Below are positions 9,636 to 18,957 of a stretch of DNA of 64,000 bases, piece by piece. Origin of the DNA: CAZLFQ01 sp044229535 (GTDB taxonomy: Bacteria; Pseudomonadota; Alphaproteobacteria; Rickettsiales; Midichloriaceae). Made by a program: the position numbers and the translations under genes. The DNA lies in NCBI GenBank assembly GCA_044229535.1, contig JBGASU010000001.1, forward strand, positions 868,001-932,000. The letters run 5' to 3'. The notes beneath the pieces were generated by a model, which was given only the letters and a program-made list of their open reading frames with translations, had not been told where the DNA came from and did not search any database. Within the stretch, counting starts at the first letter, position 1. Each line of letters begins with the position of its first letter.

Positions 9636-10562
9636 ATGTCTGCCATAGTCAGTAGGGTTTCAACTTCAGCATCTCAGGAAGCTTTGAGAGAAAGCATGAA
9701 CAAAGCACATAAAGATTTATCTAAAGTTGTGAAACAACAATCAACCGAGCAAAGATCTGAAACTTTTGCAGGACTTACAGGCGAAGTTAGCACAGAAACT
9801 TTGCTACGCGTACAAAACTCTCTAGACAAAGTTGATGCTAGAACAAAAAACAACACATTATTGCAAAAGAAACTTTTTGAACAACAAAACGCAATTACTG
9901 GCTTACAAGATGTTGCGCGCAGTGCGTTATTAGATATCCAAACAACTAGGAATCCCGTCAATATAAATTCAGTTGATATAGTGAACCTAGCTAAAAATCA
10001 CTTGGGTTCTATAAAGCATTTCTTATCTGCACAGTTCAATGGACAATTTATTTTTTCTGGATCTAAAGTTAATGAAAATCCAACTGGCGATATAGTAAAT
10101 GTAAGCAATATAGATTTATTAAATAATCCATCTGTAAATTACTATAAGGGTGACGATATAGTAACAACTTCTAAAATATCGGATGATCATGATTTGGATT
10201 ATGGAATAAAAGCTAGCGATCCAACCATAGCTAAACTGATTGCAAGTCTTCACAAAGCAATAGAAGCCAAAACTACAAACGACCCAACAAAATATGATGA
10301 AGCCATGTTATGGGTTGAGCAAGCCAATAAAGAACTCTCTTCAATGACTTCTAAAATTGGTTCTAATATGAGGGCTGTGGAGTCAGTAACCAATCACGAT
10401 AAAGCCAACATTACACAGATGGCGGAATTTATAAAAGATGTTCAAAAAATTGACCTCACAGAAACCACTACAAAACTAATGGAAGTGCAAGCAAAGCTCC
10501 AAGCCACCATGATGCTGTTAACTCGCATCAATTCCATTTCCTTAGCCGATTATATAAAATAA
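9636..10562 (+). CDS. flgL: Flagellar hook-associated protein 3 (FlgL)
   Basis: 308 residues. Second hook-filament junction protein, related to flagellin. The N terminus has the flagellin-like LRVQNSLDKVDARTKNN helix; the middle includes FNGQFIFSGSKVNENP, a hallmark of FlgL (FAGxKxxxxP); the C terminus ends with DLTETTTKLMEVQAKLQATMML, the terminal flagellin-family helix. Immediately downstream of flgK, as in most flagellar operons, and 6 bp before fliW. Confidence 0.93.
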   Translation: MSAIVSRVSTSASQEALRESMNKAHKDLSKVVKQQSTEQRSETFAGLTGEVSTETLLRVQNSLDKVDARTKNNTLLQKKLFEQQNAITGLQDVARSALLDIQTTRNPVNINSVDIVNLAKNHLGSIKHFLSAQFNGQFIFSGSKVNENPTGDIVNVSNIDLLNNPSVNYYKGDDIVTTSKISDDHDLDYGIKASDPTIAKLIASLHKAIEAKTTNDPTKYDEAMLWVEQANKELSSMTSKIGSNMRAVESVTNHDKANITQMAEFIKDVQKIDLTETTTKLMEVQAKLQATMMLLTRINSISLADYIK

Positions 10563-10568
10563 ATATGG

Positions 10569-11036
10569 ATGAAAATCATGCGTAAATTAAAAGAAAAAAT
10601 CGAAACCAGAATCATAAAAAACAAGTTTGGCAAAGTTGAAGTCAACCCTGAAGTAGTGATAAATTTTCCACTTGGTATTTTGGGTATGCCGAAATATAAG
10701 GAATTTCATCTAGTACAATGCCCTGTACAAAAATTTAGCCAATTTCTTTTGCTACAATCCTCAGAAGAAGATGAATTAGTGTTTATGGTTCTACCAATTG
10801 ATCCAAACAACCCAAAATACATCAAAAGCGGAGATCTAGATGAAGCTTATTCTCAAGTTGAGATAGCAAAAGAAGATGCCTCCGTTGTTCTTGTCGCTGC
10901 AACAAAAGAAGATGAAGAAGGAAGAAAAAGAATTACTGTTAACACACGCGCCCCCATAATTATTGATAGCAATAAAAAAACTGCTATCCAATACGTTCTT
11001 CAGAATAATGAGTATGAAGTACAGCAGTTAGTGTAG
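10569..11036 (+). CDS. fliW: Flagellar assembly factor FliW
   Basis: 155 residues. Contains VNFPLGILGMPKYKEFHLV-like sequence near the start (INFPLGILGMPKYKEF) and the middle segment FMVLPIDPNN, typical of FliW. Known role in Firmicutes and epsilonproteobacteria: it binds flagellin and antagonises the RNA-binding regulator CsrA, linking filament subunit levels to translation. No csrA is visible within the window. Last gene of the flagellar run, 6 bp after flgL. The ATG at 10569 was chosen; another in-frame ATG follows at 10578. Confidence 0.88.
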   Translation: MKIMRKLKEKIETRIIKNKFGKVEVNPEVVINFPLGILGMPKYKEFHLVQCPVQKFSQFLLLQSSEEDELVFMVLPIDPNNPKYIKSGDLDEAYSQVEIAKEDASVVLVAATKEDEEGRKRITVNTRAPIIIDSNKKTAIQYVLQNNEYEVQQLV

Positions 11037-11092
11037 TTTTTTCTACCAATAAGTGCTATAATCCACTTATTGAATTTACCTAGAGAAGCACG

Positions 11093-11644
11093 GTGTTTTT
11101 AAGAACGATCCTATATTTTTGTTCATTATTGTTTTTTAGCATTTTAGCTGTTGCTAAAGAGCCAGAACATAGAACACCATCAGAACCAATTGATATTACA
11201 TCTGAGGAACTAAGAGTATTTAAAAATCAACACTTTGCCATTTTCAATGGAAATGTCGAAGCAACCCAAGGCACGCTCAAGCTAAAATGTGATAAAATGA
11301 CTGTGTATTTTGAAGAGAAATCAACCCCATCAGAACCAACTGAAGCTGAAATGGAGAAATCTAAAATCAATAAAATAGATTTCACGGGTAATGTCTTAAT
11401 TACAACCCCCGAAGAAACCGCCAAAGGTGATTCTGGGAATTATAACGTCCCACAAGGGATTTTCACCCTAGAGGGAGACGTGCAACTTACTCAAAAGAAA
11501 AATGTACTACAAGGTCGCAAACTTATTTATAATAAAAACACTGGCGAAAGCTTATTAACAGATGGAAAAACCCAAAGTAAACAGAATCGTGTAAGAGCGA
11601 CATTGATTCCAGAGGAAAAAAGTGGCAAAGAAATTAGAAATTAA
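11093..11644 (+). CDS. lptA: Lipopolysaccharide transport periplasmic protein LptA
   Basis: 183 residues with an N-terminal signal peptide (hydrophobic ILYFCSLLFFSILAVA) and an OstA-like jellyroll: PIDITSEELRVFKNQHFAIFNGNVEATQGTL and the second repeat GDSGNYNVPQGIFTLEGDVQLTQ. LptA bridges LPS across the periplasm from LptBFGC to LptD. It starts at GTG (11093). The 3' end overlaps lptB by 23 nt, so the two are translated from one message. The overlap and order lptA-lptB are standard in alphaproteobacteria. Confidence 0.92.
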   Translation: MFLRTILYFCSLLFFSILAVAKEPEHRTPSEPIDITSEELRVFKNQHFAIFNGNVEATQGTLKLKCDKMTVYFEEKSTPSEPTEAEMEKSKINKIDFTGNVLITTPEETAKGDSGNYNVPQGIFTLEGDVQLTQKKNVLQGRKLIYNKNTGESLLTDGKTQSKQNRVRATLIPEEKSGKEIRN

Positions 11645-12353
11645 AAACATAGGAAAATCTTATCAAAACAGAAGAGTTGTAAGAGATGTAAGTCTAGAAG
11701 TCTCTGCAGGAGAGATTGTTGGCTTACTTGGACCTAATGGCGCTGGCAAAACAACTTCATTTTATATAATTACAGGCCTTGTGTCATGCGACTATGGGCA
11801 AGTTTTGATTGATGACATGGACGTAACTCAGCTCCCTATGTATAAACGCGCACGTTTAGGAGTTGGATATCTACCTCAGGAATCTTCTATTTTTAGAGGA
11901 TTGAATGTCGAACAAAATATAAATGCCGTATTGGAAGTTTGCGAACCGAATGAAGAAACTAGGCAGCATAGGTTAGAAGAACTACTTGCAGAATTTTCTA
12001 TATCACACTTACGCCACTCTGCTGCCGTAGCATTATCAGGCGGTGAACGACGCAGGCTAGAAATTGCTAGATGCCTTGCTTCCAATCCTAAATTTCTACT
12101 ATTAGATGAGCCGTTAGCTGGTATAGACCCTATAGCCGTTTCAGAGATCAAAGAATTAATAACCCAGCTAAAAAAAATGGGACTTGGCATATTAATAACC
12201 GATCACAACGTTAGAGATGCATTGTCTATCATTGATAAGGCATATATCCTTCACGATGGAGTTGTATTAATGCATGGCACTCCAAATCAGGTAGTTCAGA
12301 ACAAGGCTGTAAGAGATGTTTACTTAGGTGAAAATTTTGTAGGTACTTTTTAA
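11622..12353 (+). CDS. lptB: LPS export ABC transporter ATP-binding protein LptB
   Basis: 243 residues, full-length ABC ATPase. Walker A is LGPNGAGKTTSFY, the signature is LSGGERRRLEIAR, Walker B is FLLLDEPLAGIDP, and the switch histidine is in ITDHNVRDAL, which together are the LptB pattern. It powers extraction of LPS from the inner membrane with LptF/LptG (not in this window). GTG start at 11622, inside lptA. Its stop overlaps the next gene start by 1 nt. Confidence 0.96.
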   Translation: MAKKLEIKNIGKSYQNRRVVRDVSLEVSAGEIVGLLGPNGAGKTTSFYIITGLVSCDYGQVLIDDMDVTQLPMYKRARLGVGYLPQESSIFRGLNVEQNINAVLEVCEPNEETRQHRLEELLAEFSISHLRHSAAVALSGGERRRLEIARCLASNPKFLLLDEPLAGIDPIAVSEIKELITQLKKMGLGILITDHNVRDALSIIDKAYILHDGVVLMHGTPNQVVQNKAVRDVYLGENFVGTF

Positions 12354-13165
12354 TGGCAAACCACCTTTTTTGCTTCGGAATTGGTTATGTTGCTACTCAC
12401 TTGATCAGCTCAATAAAACAACAAAGTAACTGGAAGATTTCTGGGACAAAAAGAACTGATACTAACATCGAAGCAGTGGATATATTCAATTACGACGATT
12501 TAGCTATATTGCCAAGAGACATTACACATATACTAATTTCCATTCCCCCAAAAGATGAAGGGGACATAGTTGTAAAACAATTCGGCAAACAGATTAAAAT
12601 GCTACCAAATTTAAAATGGGTTGGATATTTATCTGCAACAGGCGTGTATGGCGATACAAAAGGTAATTGGGTAGATGAGAATTCTCCACTAGTACCAACC
12701 AATCCTTTCTCAAAAAAGCGATTGATAGCAGAACAACAATGGCAAGACTTGGGGTTGCCATTAAACATTTTTAGATTGAGCGGAATCTATGGACCAGAAA
12801 GAAATGCGATTGAACAAGCAAAGGCTGGCCACGCAAAGATAATTGATGCCAAAGATCAAGTTTTCTCCAGAATACATGTGGCTGATATAGTGCAAGTTTT
12901 AATAGCAACTATCGATAATAACATTAAAGATGAAATATTTAATTTGGCAGATGACAATCCGTCAAGCGCTCGAGAAGTTGTAGAATTCGCTTATGAAATT
13001 CTAACCCTACCACCACCTAAGCCAATAAAACTTGAAGATGCAGAATTATCCGAAATGGGTAAAGTTTTTTACAGTGAAAACCGCCGCGTTAAAAACGATA
13101 AAATCAAAAACGTACTTGGTATCAAACTAAAATATCCTTCTTATAAAGAAGGACTAAAACATTAG
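12353..13165 (+). CDS. NAD(P)-dependent epimerase-like protein (YeeZ-like SDR)
   Basis: 270 residues. The N terminus FCFGIGYVATHLI replaces the classical GxxGxxG nucleotide-binding loop; later come WVGYLSATGVYGD, PLNIFRLSGIYGPERN and FSRIHVADIV, all typical of the extended SDR5-like group that includes E. coli YeeZ. The usual YxxxK pair is not clear, so catalysis as a sugar epimerase is doubtful and the substrate is unknown. It follows lptB with a 1-nt overlap (TAATG). Its stop overlaps by 4 nt (TTAG) the stop of the convergent MFS gene. Confidence 0.75.
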   Translation: MANHLFCFGIGYVATHLISSIKQQSNWKISGTKRTDTNIEAVDIFNYDDLAILPRDITHILISIPPKDEGDIVVKQFGKQIKMLPNLKWVGYLSATGVYGDTKGNWVDENSPLVPTNPFSKKRLIAEQQWQDLGLPLNIFRLSGIYGPERNAIEQAKAGHAKIIDAKDQVFSRIHVADIVQVLIATIDNNIKDEIFNLADDNPSSAREVVEFAYEILTLPPPKPIKLEDAELSEMGKVFYSENRRVKNDKIKNVLGIKLKYPSYKEGLKH

Positions 13166-14388
13166 CTGCCATTCTTTAAAGAACTATATTGAAATTCTTT
13201 AATATGGAACATCCAATACATAAGAGCCACCACCGATAGCATACATCCCATAGCTATAAAGATATGGTGAATTTCGCTTCCCACAACATAACTTGCAATA
13301 AGCATCCCAAAGGAAACGAATATTGAACGGATACTACCAATCGCCGATGAGGACATGCCTTTTATATCTGGAAATTTATCCAACGCCTTTGCAGTAAACC
13401 CAGGAATAATAAATGGCACGATAGCAGATTGCACACAAATCATCATCAACACCGTTTCAGCTGACCAAGGAAACTGTATAAGCCCCAATATCAAGTAAAA
13501 AGGAATTAAACTCGCCAAGCCCGCTATCCCATACCGCGCGCATTTTGAGATGCCAAAAAGATTCACGATATTTCGGTATACCAACACTGAGAACATGTTA
13601 AATAACATTGGTATAAATTGGTATATGGCATAACTAGTAACGCTTAAACCGAAGTCTGTAATATAAACAAACGGCGCATTTATAACAAATGCCATATATG
13701 ATGCCACTATTATCCCTACCATTGAGCTATACGAAACAAATTTGACGTGCTGTAAAAGTTTGAAATAGGTTCTAAATAAAATTACAACTCTTTCATTTTT
13801 CTTGGGCTTATGTGTTTCAGGTATATAACGATATACCAAAACCCAAGCGAAAATGCAGAAAATCAAAATTACAAAGAAGTTAGCACGCCAGCCGCCCGTT
13901 AATTCAACCATGAATGCACCTATGATTGGAGCAACAACAAAAGCGATTGGGAATGACATTTCCATCAGACCCAAAATCCTAGCGCGCTCTGTTCGGTGAG
14001 CATACAGATCGGCAATTATAGCTGTGCCAAGAACTGAAGAAATGCCAGCGCCAAAAGATTGCAGGGCTCTAACAGTAAGTAAAAAATCAATATTTGGTGC
14101 GATACTACAACAAAACTGACCAACAGTTTGGATACCTATAGTCAAAAGCATTATCTTACGCCTTCCATAAAGGTCACTTACTGGCCCCCAAAGTAGTCGA
14201 GAAAAGATTGCACCAAACCCAAACAGAACCAGCACCAACTGCACCATGAACTCTGTAGTTTTCAAGTCAGCAACCATTATTGGTAACGACGGCAGATGAA
14301 TATCCATCGCCATAGCGAAAAGTATGTTGTTAAAAATAAGTATATAAGCAATTCGTTCTGGGTGTCTTTTAATACTTATTTTACTCAT
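13162..14388 (-). CDS. MFS multidrug efflux transporter, Bcr/CflA family
   Basis: 408 residues with about 12 hydrophobic segments. The N-terminal AMAMDIHLPSLPIMVADL segment and LLWGPVSDLYGRRKIMLLTIG loop are the hallmark of drug:H+ antiporters of the DHA1 Bcr/CflA branch (bicyclomycin, chloramphenicol, sulfonamide resistance in E. coli). The natural substrate here is unknown; in intracellular bacteria such carriers are often expanded. It ends 4 nt inside the convergent epimerase gene and starts 2 bp after cpoB, so the minus-strand genes leuS-cpoB-MFS are likely one transcript. Confidence 0.88.
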   Translation of the reverse strand: MSKISIKRHPERIAYILIFNNILFAMAMDIHLPSLPIMVADLKTTEFMVQLVLVLFGFGAIFSRLLWGPVSDLYGRRKIMLLTIGIQTVGQFCCSIAPNIDFLLTVRALQSFGAGISSVLGTAIIADLYAHRTERARILGLMEMSFPIAFVVAPIIGAFMVELTGGWRANFFVILIFCIFAWVLVYRYIPETHKPKKNERVVILFRTYFKLLQHVKFVSYSSMVGIIVASYMAFVINAPFVYITDFGLSVTSYAIYQFIPMLFNMFSVLVYRNIVNLFGISKCARYGIAGLASLIPFYLILGLIQFPWSAETVLMMICVQSAIVPFIIPGFTAKALDKFPDIKGMSSSAIGSIRSIFVSFGMLIASYVVGSEIHHIFIAMGCMLSVVALMYWMFHIKEFQYSSLKNGS

Positions 14389-14390
14389 GA

Positions 14391-15293
14391 TTACGAATTA
14401 CATCTAAGATTTTTCATCTCCTCATCACACTGCTTCTTAAGTGTATTGGCAGCATTTGGGAACTCTTTCTTCATCTTAGCAAAAGTCGTGCAAGCTTCTT
14501 TTCTCTTTTCTAATTTTGCCATAGATTTACCAAGTTTTAACAAGTTATCGGCAGCTCTAGAGCCTCGAATACTACTTTGGTAACCTTTTAGATATTCGAT
14601 AGCGGCTTTGTCGTATTCAGCACGAGAAAAATATGTTTCACCGATCCAATAGTAAGCATTTCCAGCTTGATCTGTGTCAGGATATTCTTTCACGAACGCT
14701 TGGAATGCAGTACGTGCACCTTTATAATCTTTTTGCTTCAAAAGAGTTTGCGCATCTTTAAATTTATCTTCCATGCTTTTTTCACGCATCTTTTTCTCAA
14801 TTAGAGGATCAGTTTTTTCTGCTGCTTCTTCTTTATTATTTTTTTTAGATTTAGCATCAGATTCACTTAATATAAGATCGTTATCCAATTCTTCATCTAT
14901 ATCATCAAACACATCTCTATCTTTATTCACCGTAGCACCTTTGTTTTTTTCAAGCTCAGTGAATCTGAATTCCATATCAGCCGCGAACTTCACCATCTTT
15001 TCATTCAAACGCGCGTTGTCAAATTGAAGCTGTTCAAGATCACCTCTCAAGCTTTTAAGCTGCTCTTTCATCTCTTCTAATTGGGCAAGGGTAGTAGCAT
15101 TTAAACGCGCAGTGCTTGTAACTTCGCCAGATCCTTGAGTATAAAGCTGCTTCTGAAGCGCATTCACTGTTTTTTCAAGCCTTTCTATTTTATCATCTGA
15201 AGCAGCGGGCGCTGTCTTTTCTTCAGTTGCCGCATAAGACAAAATTGGTAAAAAAACTAGAAGCAAAGTTAGGAATAAATTTTTCATGCGCAT
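14391..15293 (-). CDS. cpoB: Cell division coordinator CpoB (YbgF), Tol-Pal associated
   Basis: 300 residues. Signal peptide (LFLTLLLVFLPILSYA), then a trimerising coiled coil (LEKTVNALQKQL; LEEMKEQLKSLRGDLEQLQFDNARL), a charged low-complexity linker, and three TPR-like repeats at the C terminus (FKDAQTLLKQKDYKGARTAF; NAYYWIGETYFSRAEYDKA). This is the classic CpoB order. CpoB links outer-membrane constriction by Tol-Pal with peptidoglycan synthesis during division. It overlaps the end of leuS by 10 nt; a second ATG at 15287 would reduce the overlap to 4 nt. tolB and pal are not in the window. Confidence 0.92.
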   Translation of the reverse strand: MRMKNLFLTLLLVFLPILSYAATEEKTAPAASDDKIERLEKTVNALQKQLYTQGSGEVTSTARLNATTLAQLEEMKEQLKSLRGDLEQLQFDNARLNEKMVKFAADMEFRFTELEKNKGATVNKDRDVFDDIDEELDNDLILSESDAKSKKNNKEEAAEKTDPLIEKKMREKSMEDKFKDAQTLLKQKDYKGARTAFQAFVKEYPDTDQAGNAYYWIGETYFSRAEYDKAAIEYLKGYQSSIRGSRAADNLLKLGKSMAKLEKRKEACTTFAKMKKEFPNAANTLKKQCDEEMKNLRCNS

Positions 15294-17806
15294 ATTAAAT
15301 TTATAATTTTATTCGGTACATATATCACTTTTTTGACAGCTTTGCCTTCAAGTTGTTGCTTAACGCTACTCAACTCTTTTGCTGCAGCTTCAACGTTCTC
15401 TTGATTGCTATTTGCAGGTACTTCAATAGTGCCGCGCATTTTGCCATTAGTTTGAACAGCTATTACTACTACATCATTAACCAAGTATTCTGGATTTGCA
15501 ACAGGCCAAGATGTATTAACTAACTGATCTTTATGCCCCAAGTGTTGCCATAGTTCTTCTGTTATATGTGGCACTATAGGGTTTAATAGCTTTAAAGCTG
15601 TTTCCAAGCCTTCTTTAAGAATGTTTGAAGGGATGGATTCTTCGAATAAATAGTTAGTAAATTCTCTAATGCGCGCCACACCACGATTGAAGTGAAAACG
15701 CTTTAAATCTTCGGTTACGTTATGAATCGCTTGGTGAATAACGCGTATAGCTTTGCCGTGCTCTTCAACTTTGCCATCGTCTTTAAAGTTCACAACTGCT
15801 TTATGTAGTCTTGCTAAATATTTGAAGCAACCTTCTACTCCAGCGTCTGACCATTCCAGATCTCTTTCAGGTGGTGAGTCAGAAAGTAAGCAAAGCCTTG
15901 CAGTATCTGCACCGTATTTTTCAATAATAATAGTTGGGTCGACAACATTCTTCTTCGACTTACTCATCTTCTCAAGACGACCAACGATAACTTCTTCATT
16001 GGTATTTTTGTTGTAGGCCTTGCCATCACGCATCTCAACCTGTTCTGGGAAAAGCCAAGCTCCATCTTTAGATTTGAACGATTGGTGCACGACCATGCCT
16101 TGCGTTAACAACGCTTTGAACGGTTCATCGATTTCTAAATAACCACATTTCTTTAATGCTTTGGTGAAAAAACGTGAATATAAAAGATGCAACACAGCAT
16201 GCTCAATACCGCCAATGTATTGATCAACTGGCAACCAATATTTTGCTGCTGCCTTATCAATGCCATCTTCAGATTTCGGCGAGCAATACCTTGCGAAATA
16301 CCATGATGATTCGAAAAATGTATCAAATGTATCAGTTTCTCTGCGTGCTACCTTACCGCACTTTGGACAATTCGTATGTTTCCAAGTTGGGTGGTGGTCT
16401 AATGGATTCCCTGGCTTGTCAAATGTAACATCTTCTGGAAGAGTAACTGGAAGTTGGTCTTTAGGTACTGGTACAACACCACAATCGTCACAGTAAATTA
16501 CTGGGATTGGACAACCCCAATATCTTTGTCTGGAAATACCCCAATCGCGAAGGCGATATTGAGTTACTCCTTCACCTGCTTTTAGTTTTTCAAGTTCCTG
16601 TATGGCGCGTTTTTTTGCATCACCAATTGATAAACCATCTAAGAATTTTGAATTGATGATAGTACCATCTTCTGTGTAGGCCTGTTTCTGAGTATCAACT
16701 TCCACACCATCCATAGGTTTTACAACTTGTAAAATTGGTAATTGATATTTGCTAGCGAATTCATGGTCTCTTTCATCGTGTGCTGGGCAACCAAATACTG
16801 CGCCAGTACCGTAATCCATTACCACAAAATTTGCCACATATACAGGCAGCTCAATGCTTGAATCAAAAGGATGGATTGCTACCAACTCTGTTTTAAACCC
16901 TTTTTTCTCAGCGGTCTCCAATGCTTCTTCAGTAACTGCCATAGCATCACAATCGCGCACGAAAGCTTTCAATTTTGCATCTTCAATTTCATGAAGGACT
17001 GGATGATGTCCAGCAATCGCGACAAACGAAGCACCAAACAATGTATCAGGTCTGGTGGTGAAGATTTCAACATGCTCTTCAGTACCTTTAATTTTAAATT
17101 TTACTTTTGCACCTTGCGATTTGCCAATCCAGTTTTCCTGCATAATGCGAACTTTTTCTGGCCAGTCTTTTAGGTTTTGAATCTCATTTAATAACTCGTC
17201 GGCAAAATCGGTGATCTTTAAAAACCATTGTTTCAATTTCCTTTTTTCAATTTTAGCTCCCGATCTCCAACCACGACCGTCCGCATCAACTTGTTCGTTG
17301 GCAAGCACAGTGTTGTCAATCGGATCCCAGTTTACTACTGATTCTTTTTGGTAGGCCAAACCTTGGGAGTAGAAGTCGATGAACATTGCTTGTTCATGTT
17401 TGTAATAGTCCGGTAAACATGTGGTGATTTCTCGATCCCAGTCATAGGTAATCCCTATAGGCTTAAATTGAGTCTTCATAAAAGAAATATTCTCAAGCGT
17501 CCATTTTTGGGGGTGGGTTTTATTTTCGATAGCGGCATTTTCAGCAGGTAACCCAAAGGCATCCCAACCCATTGGGTGCATAACATTAAAGCCTTGGGCG
17601 CGTTTGAAGCGGGTGATTACATCGCCAATTGAATAGTTTCTTAAATGCCCAATATGAAGTTTTCCAGATGGATACGGGAACATTTCAAGCACGTAATACT
17701 TAGGTTTTGATAGGTCTTCTTTAGTTTTAAAAGCCTCACTATCATCCCAAACTTTTTGCCATTTTTGTTCAATTGATTTAAACGATTGTCCGTATTCTTG
17801 CACCAT
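15284..17806 (-). CDS. leuS: Leucyl-tRNA synthetase
   Basis: 840 residues, normal bacterial LeuS length. Class I signature HIGH at residues 51-54 (PYPSGKLHIGHLRNY) and KMSKS at 613-617 are intact. The CP1 editing domain is present (TTRPDTLFGASFVAIAGHHP), as is the zinc-site CPKCGKVARRETDTFDTF. It charges tRNA-Leu. First gene of the leuS-cpoB-MFS run; the 211 bp upstream, shared with the divergent lipase remnant, should hold its promoter. Confidence 0.98.
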   Translation of the reverse strand: MVQEYGQSFKSIEQKWQKVWDDSEAFKTKEDLSKPKYYVLEMFPYPSGKLHIGHLRNYSIGDVITRFKRAQGFNVMHPMGWDAFGLPAENAAIENKTHPQKWTLENISFMKTQFKPIGITYDWDREITTCLPDYYKHEQAMFIDFYSQGLAYQKESVVNWDPIDNTVLANEQVDADGRGWRSGAKIEKRKLKQWFLKITDFADELLNEIQNLKDWPEKVRIMQENWIGKSQGAKVKFKIKGTEEHVEIFTTRPDTLFGASFVAIAGHHPVLHEIEDAKLKAFVRDCDAMAVTEEALETAEKKGFKTELVAIHPFDSSIELPVYVANFVVMDYGTGAVFGCPAHDERDHEFASKYQLPILQVVKPMDGVEVDTQKQAYTEDGTIINSKFLDGLSIGDAKKRAIQELEKLKAGEGVTQYRLRDWGISRQRYWGCPIPVIYCDDCGVVPVPKDQLPVTLPEDVTFDKPGNPLDHHPTWKHTNCPKCGKVARRETDTFDTFFESSWYFARYCSPKSEDGIDKAAAKYWLPVDQYIGGIEHAVLHLLYSRFFTKALKKCGYLEIDEPFKALLTQGMVVHQSFKSKDGAWLFPEQVEMRDGKAYNKNTNEEVIVGRLEKMSKSKKNVVDPTIIIEKYGADTARLCLLSDSPPERDLEWSDAGVEGCFKYLARLHKAVVNFKDDGKVEEHGKAIRVIHQAIHNVTEDLKRFHFNRGVARIREFTNYLFEESIPSNILKEGLETALKLLNPIVPHITEELWQHLGHKDQLVNTSWPVANPEYLVNDVVVIAVQTNGKMRGTIEVPANSNQENVEAAAKELSSVKQQLEGKAVKKVIYVPNKIINLICA

Positions 17807-18017
17807 ACAATTTACACTACTTTTTTGCTGTTACGGAGGTTATAGCACACTTGAGAATAAATGTAAAAGTGGGGTTGGGATTCATAATATTTAACAAAAA
17901 AAGAGAGTGGCACATAGGTGAATAGCTATGTTTTTAACAGAAAAATTAAAAACCGTAATATCTCCTTAACATTAGTGTGTTACAATGCACCTAGCAAAAC
18001 ATAACATGGATTAACTC

Positions 18018-18917
18018 ATGGTAGATAGCATCAACGCACAAACCTTGGCAGCATTTTCAAGAATAGCATACGAGGAAAACTTTAAATTAATGAAGGCTAA
18101 AGCTTTAGCTCAAGATCCAAATTGGTGGCTGACCGCAACATCAGTAGAAACCGAAGGTGCTTATGATATGCACTACCACAGCTTTGCAATGGTAAATGAA
18201 GAAACCAAAGAGGTTCTAGTAGTAAATTCTGGCACAAGACTACATCATTCTGATAAGTTTCAAAATCTGGGATTCTTAAATGATGTTATATCTAATATTG
18301 GAGTTTTAAACAAATCTACGCCACAAGCCTTCATTGATGATGGTGAGAAGTTTATAAACGTGCTAGTACAAAAATTTCCTGGATATAGCTTTATTAACAC
18401 TGGTCATTCACTAGGTGCTGTATACGCACAATTATCGCACGCATATTTAGCATCTAAAGGTATTGAAAGCAGTTCTATAGTGTTTGAATCACCAGGAGCT
18501 TTAGAAATTATTAACAACTACCTGACTGAACATCTTAAAACAAACGACTAAACTAAAGAAAAAATTATTGATGACGTCAAAAATAATAGCGAAATTTATA
18601 ACATTGAGGACAGCCTAATTGGGACACTGATTAATAAACAATTGGGAGACTTTTATTTATTAGCAGATGATAGCATTCCCATTGCTAGCACACTTGGCAA
18701 GATAGCTGGTATCAAAGATGCTGATAAAATATTCAAGTTAGCAGACTCACTTTTAAGCACTAATGATAAACATGGGATAGATTCTATTATTGCAAAGCTT
18801 AATAAAGATACTGTTGAACTTGCTCCGTGTACATACACACTCACAAAAGAGGAGGATTTGGTGGGAGAGGCTATCGGAGAATTTGCGAGCTTATTTGATT
18901 TTGGAGCTAATACCTAA
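18018..18917 (+). pseudogene. Class-3-lipase-like gene interrupted by one in-frame TAA
   Basis: From the ATG at 18018 an open frame runs 177 codons to TAA at 18549-18551, then continues in the same frame for 121 more codons to a second stop at 18915-18917. The first part contains VVNSGTRLHHSDKF and the nucleophile elbow INTGHSLGAVYAQ of class 3 lipases. The second part carries KHGIDSIIAKL, which could supply the catalytic histidine. Since the frame is unbroken on both sides of a single stop codon, the simplest reading is a 299-residue lipase recently inactivated by a nonsense change. Alternatives are stop readthrough, a functional short protein, or a sequencing error. There is no signal peptide. 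Confidence 0.75.
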
Positions 18918-18954
18918 TAAAATAGCTGGTTCTCTTAAGAGAGATTACTATTAG
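18914..18954. terminator. Possible bidirectional terminator between lipase remnant and ftsI
   Basis: An imperfect inverted repeat (ends CTAATA / TATTAG) centred on the perfect 12-bp palindrome TCTCTTAAGAGA (18931-18942) sits between the convergent ends of the lipase remnant and ftsI. T-tracts are weak on both sides. Confidence 0.35.
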
Positions 18955-18957
18955 ATA

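Noticed and set aside
11050..11074. AATAAGTG/CACTTATT hairpin with TATAAT in its loop between fliW and lptA, as a terminator or promoter
   Set aside because: There is no T-run after the stem and no convincing -35 before the TATAAT, so neither role can be supported from sequence alone.
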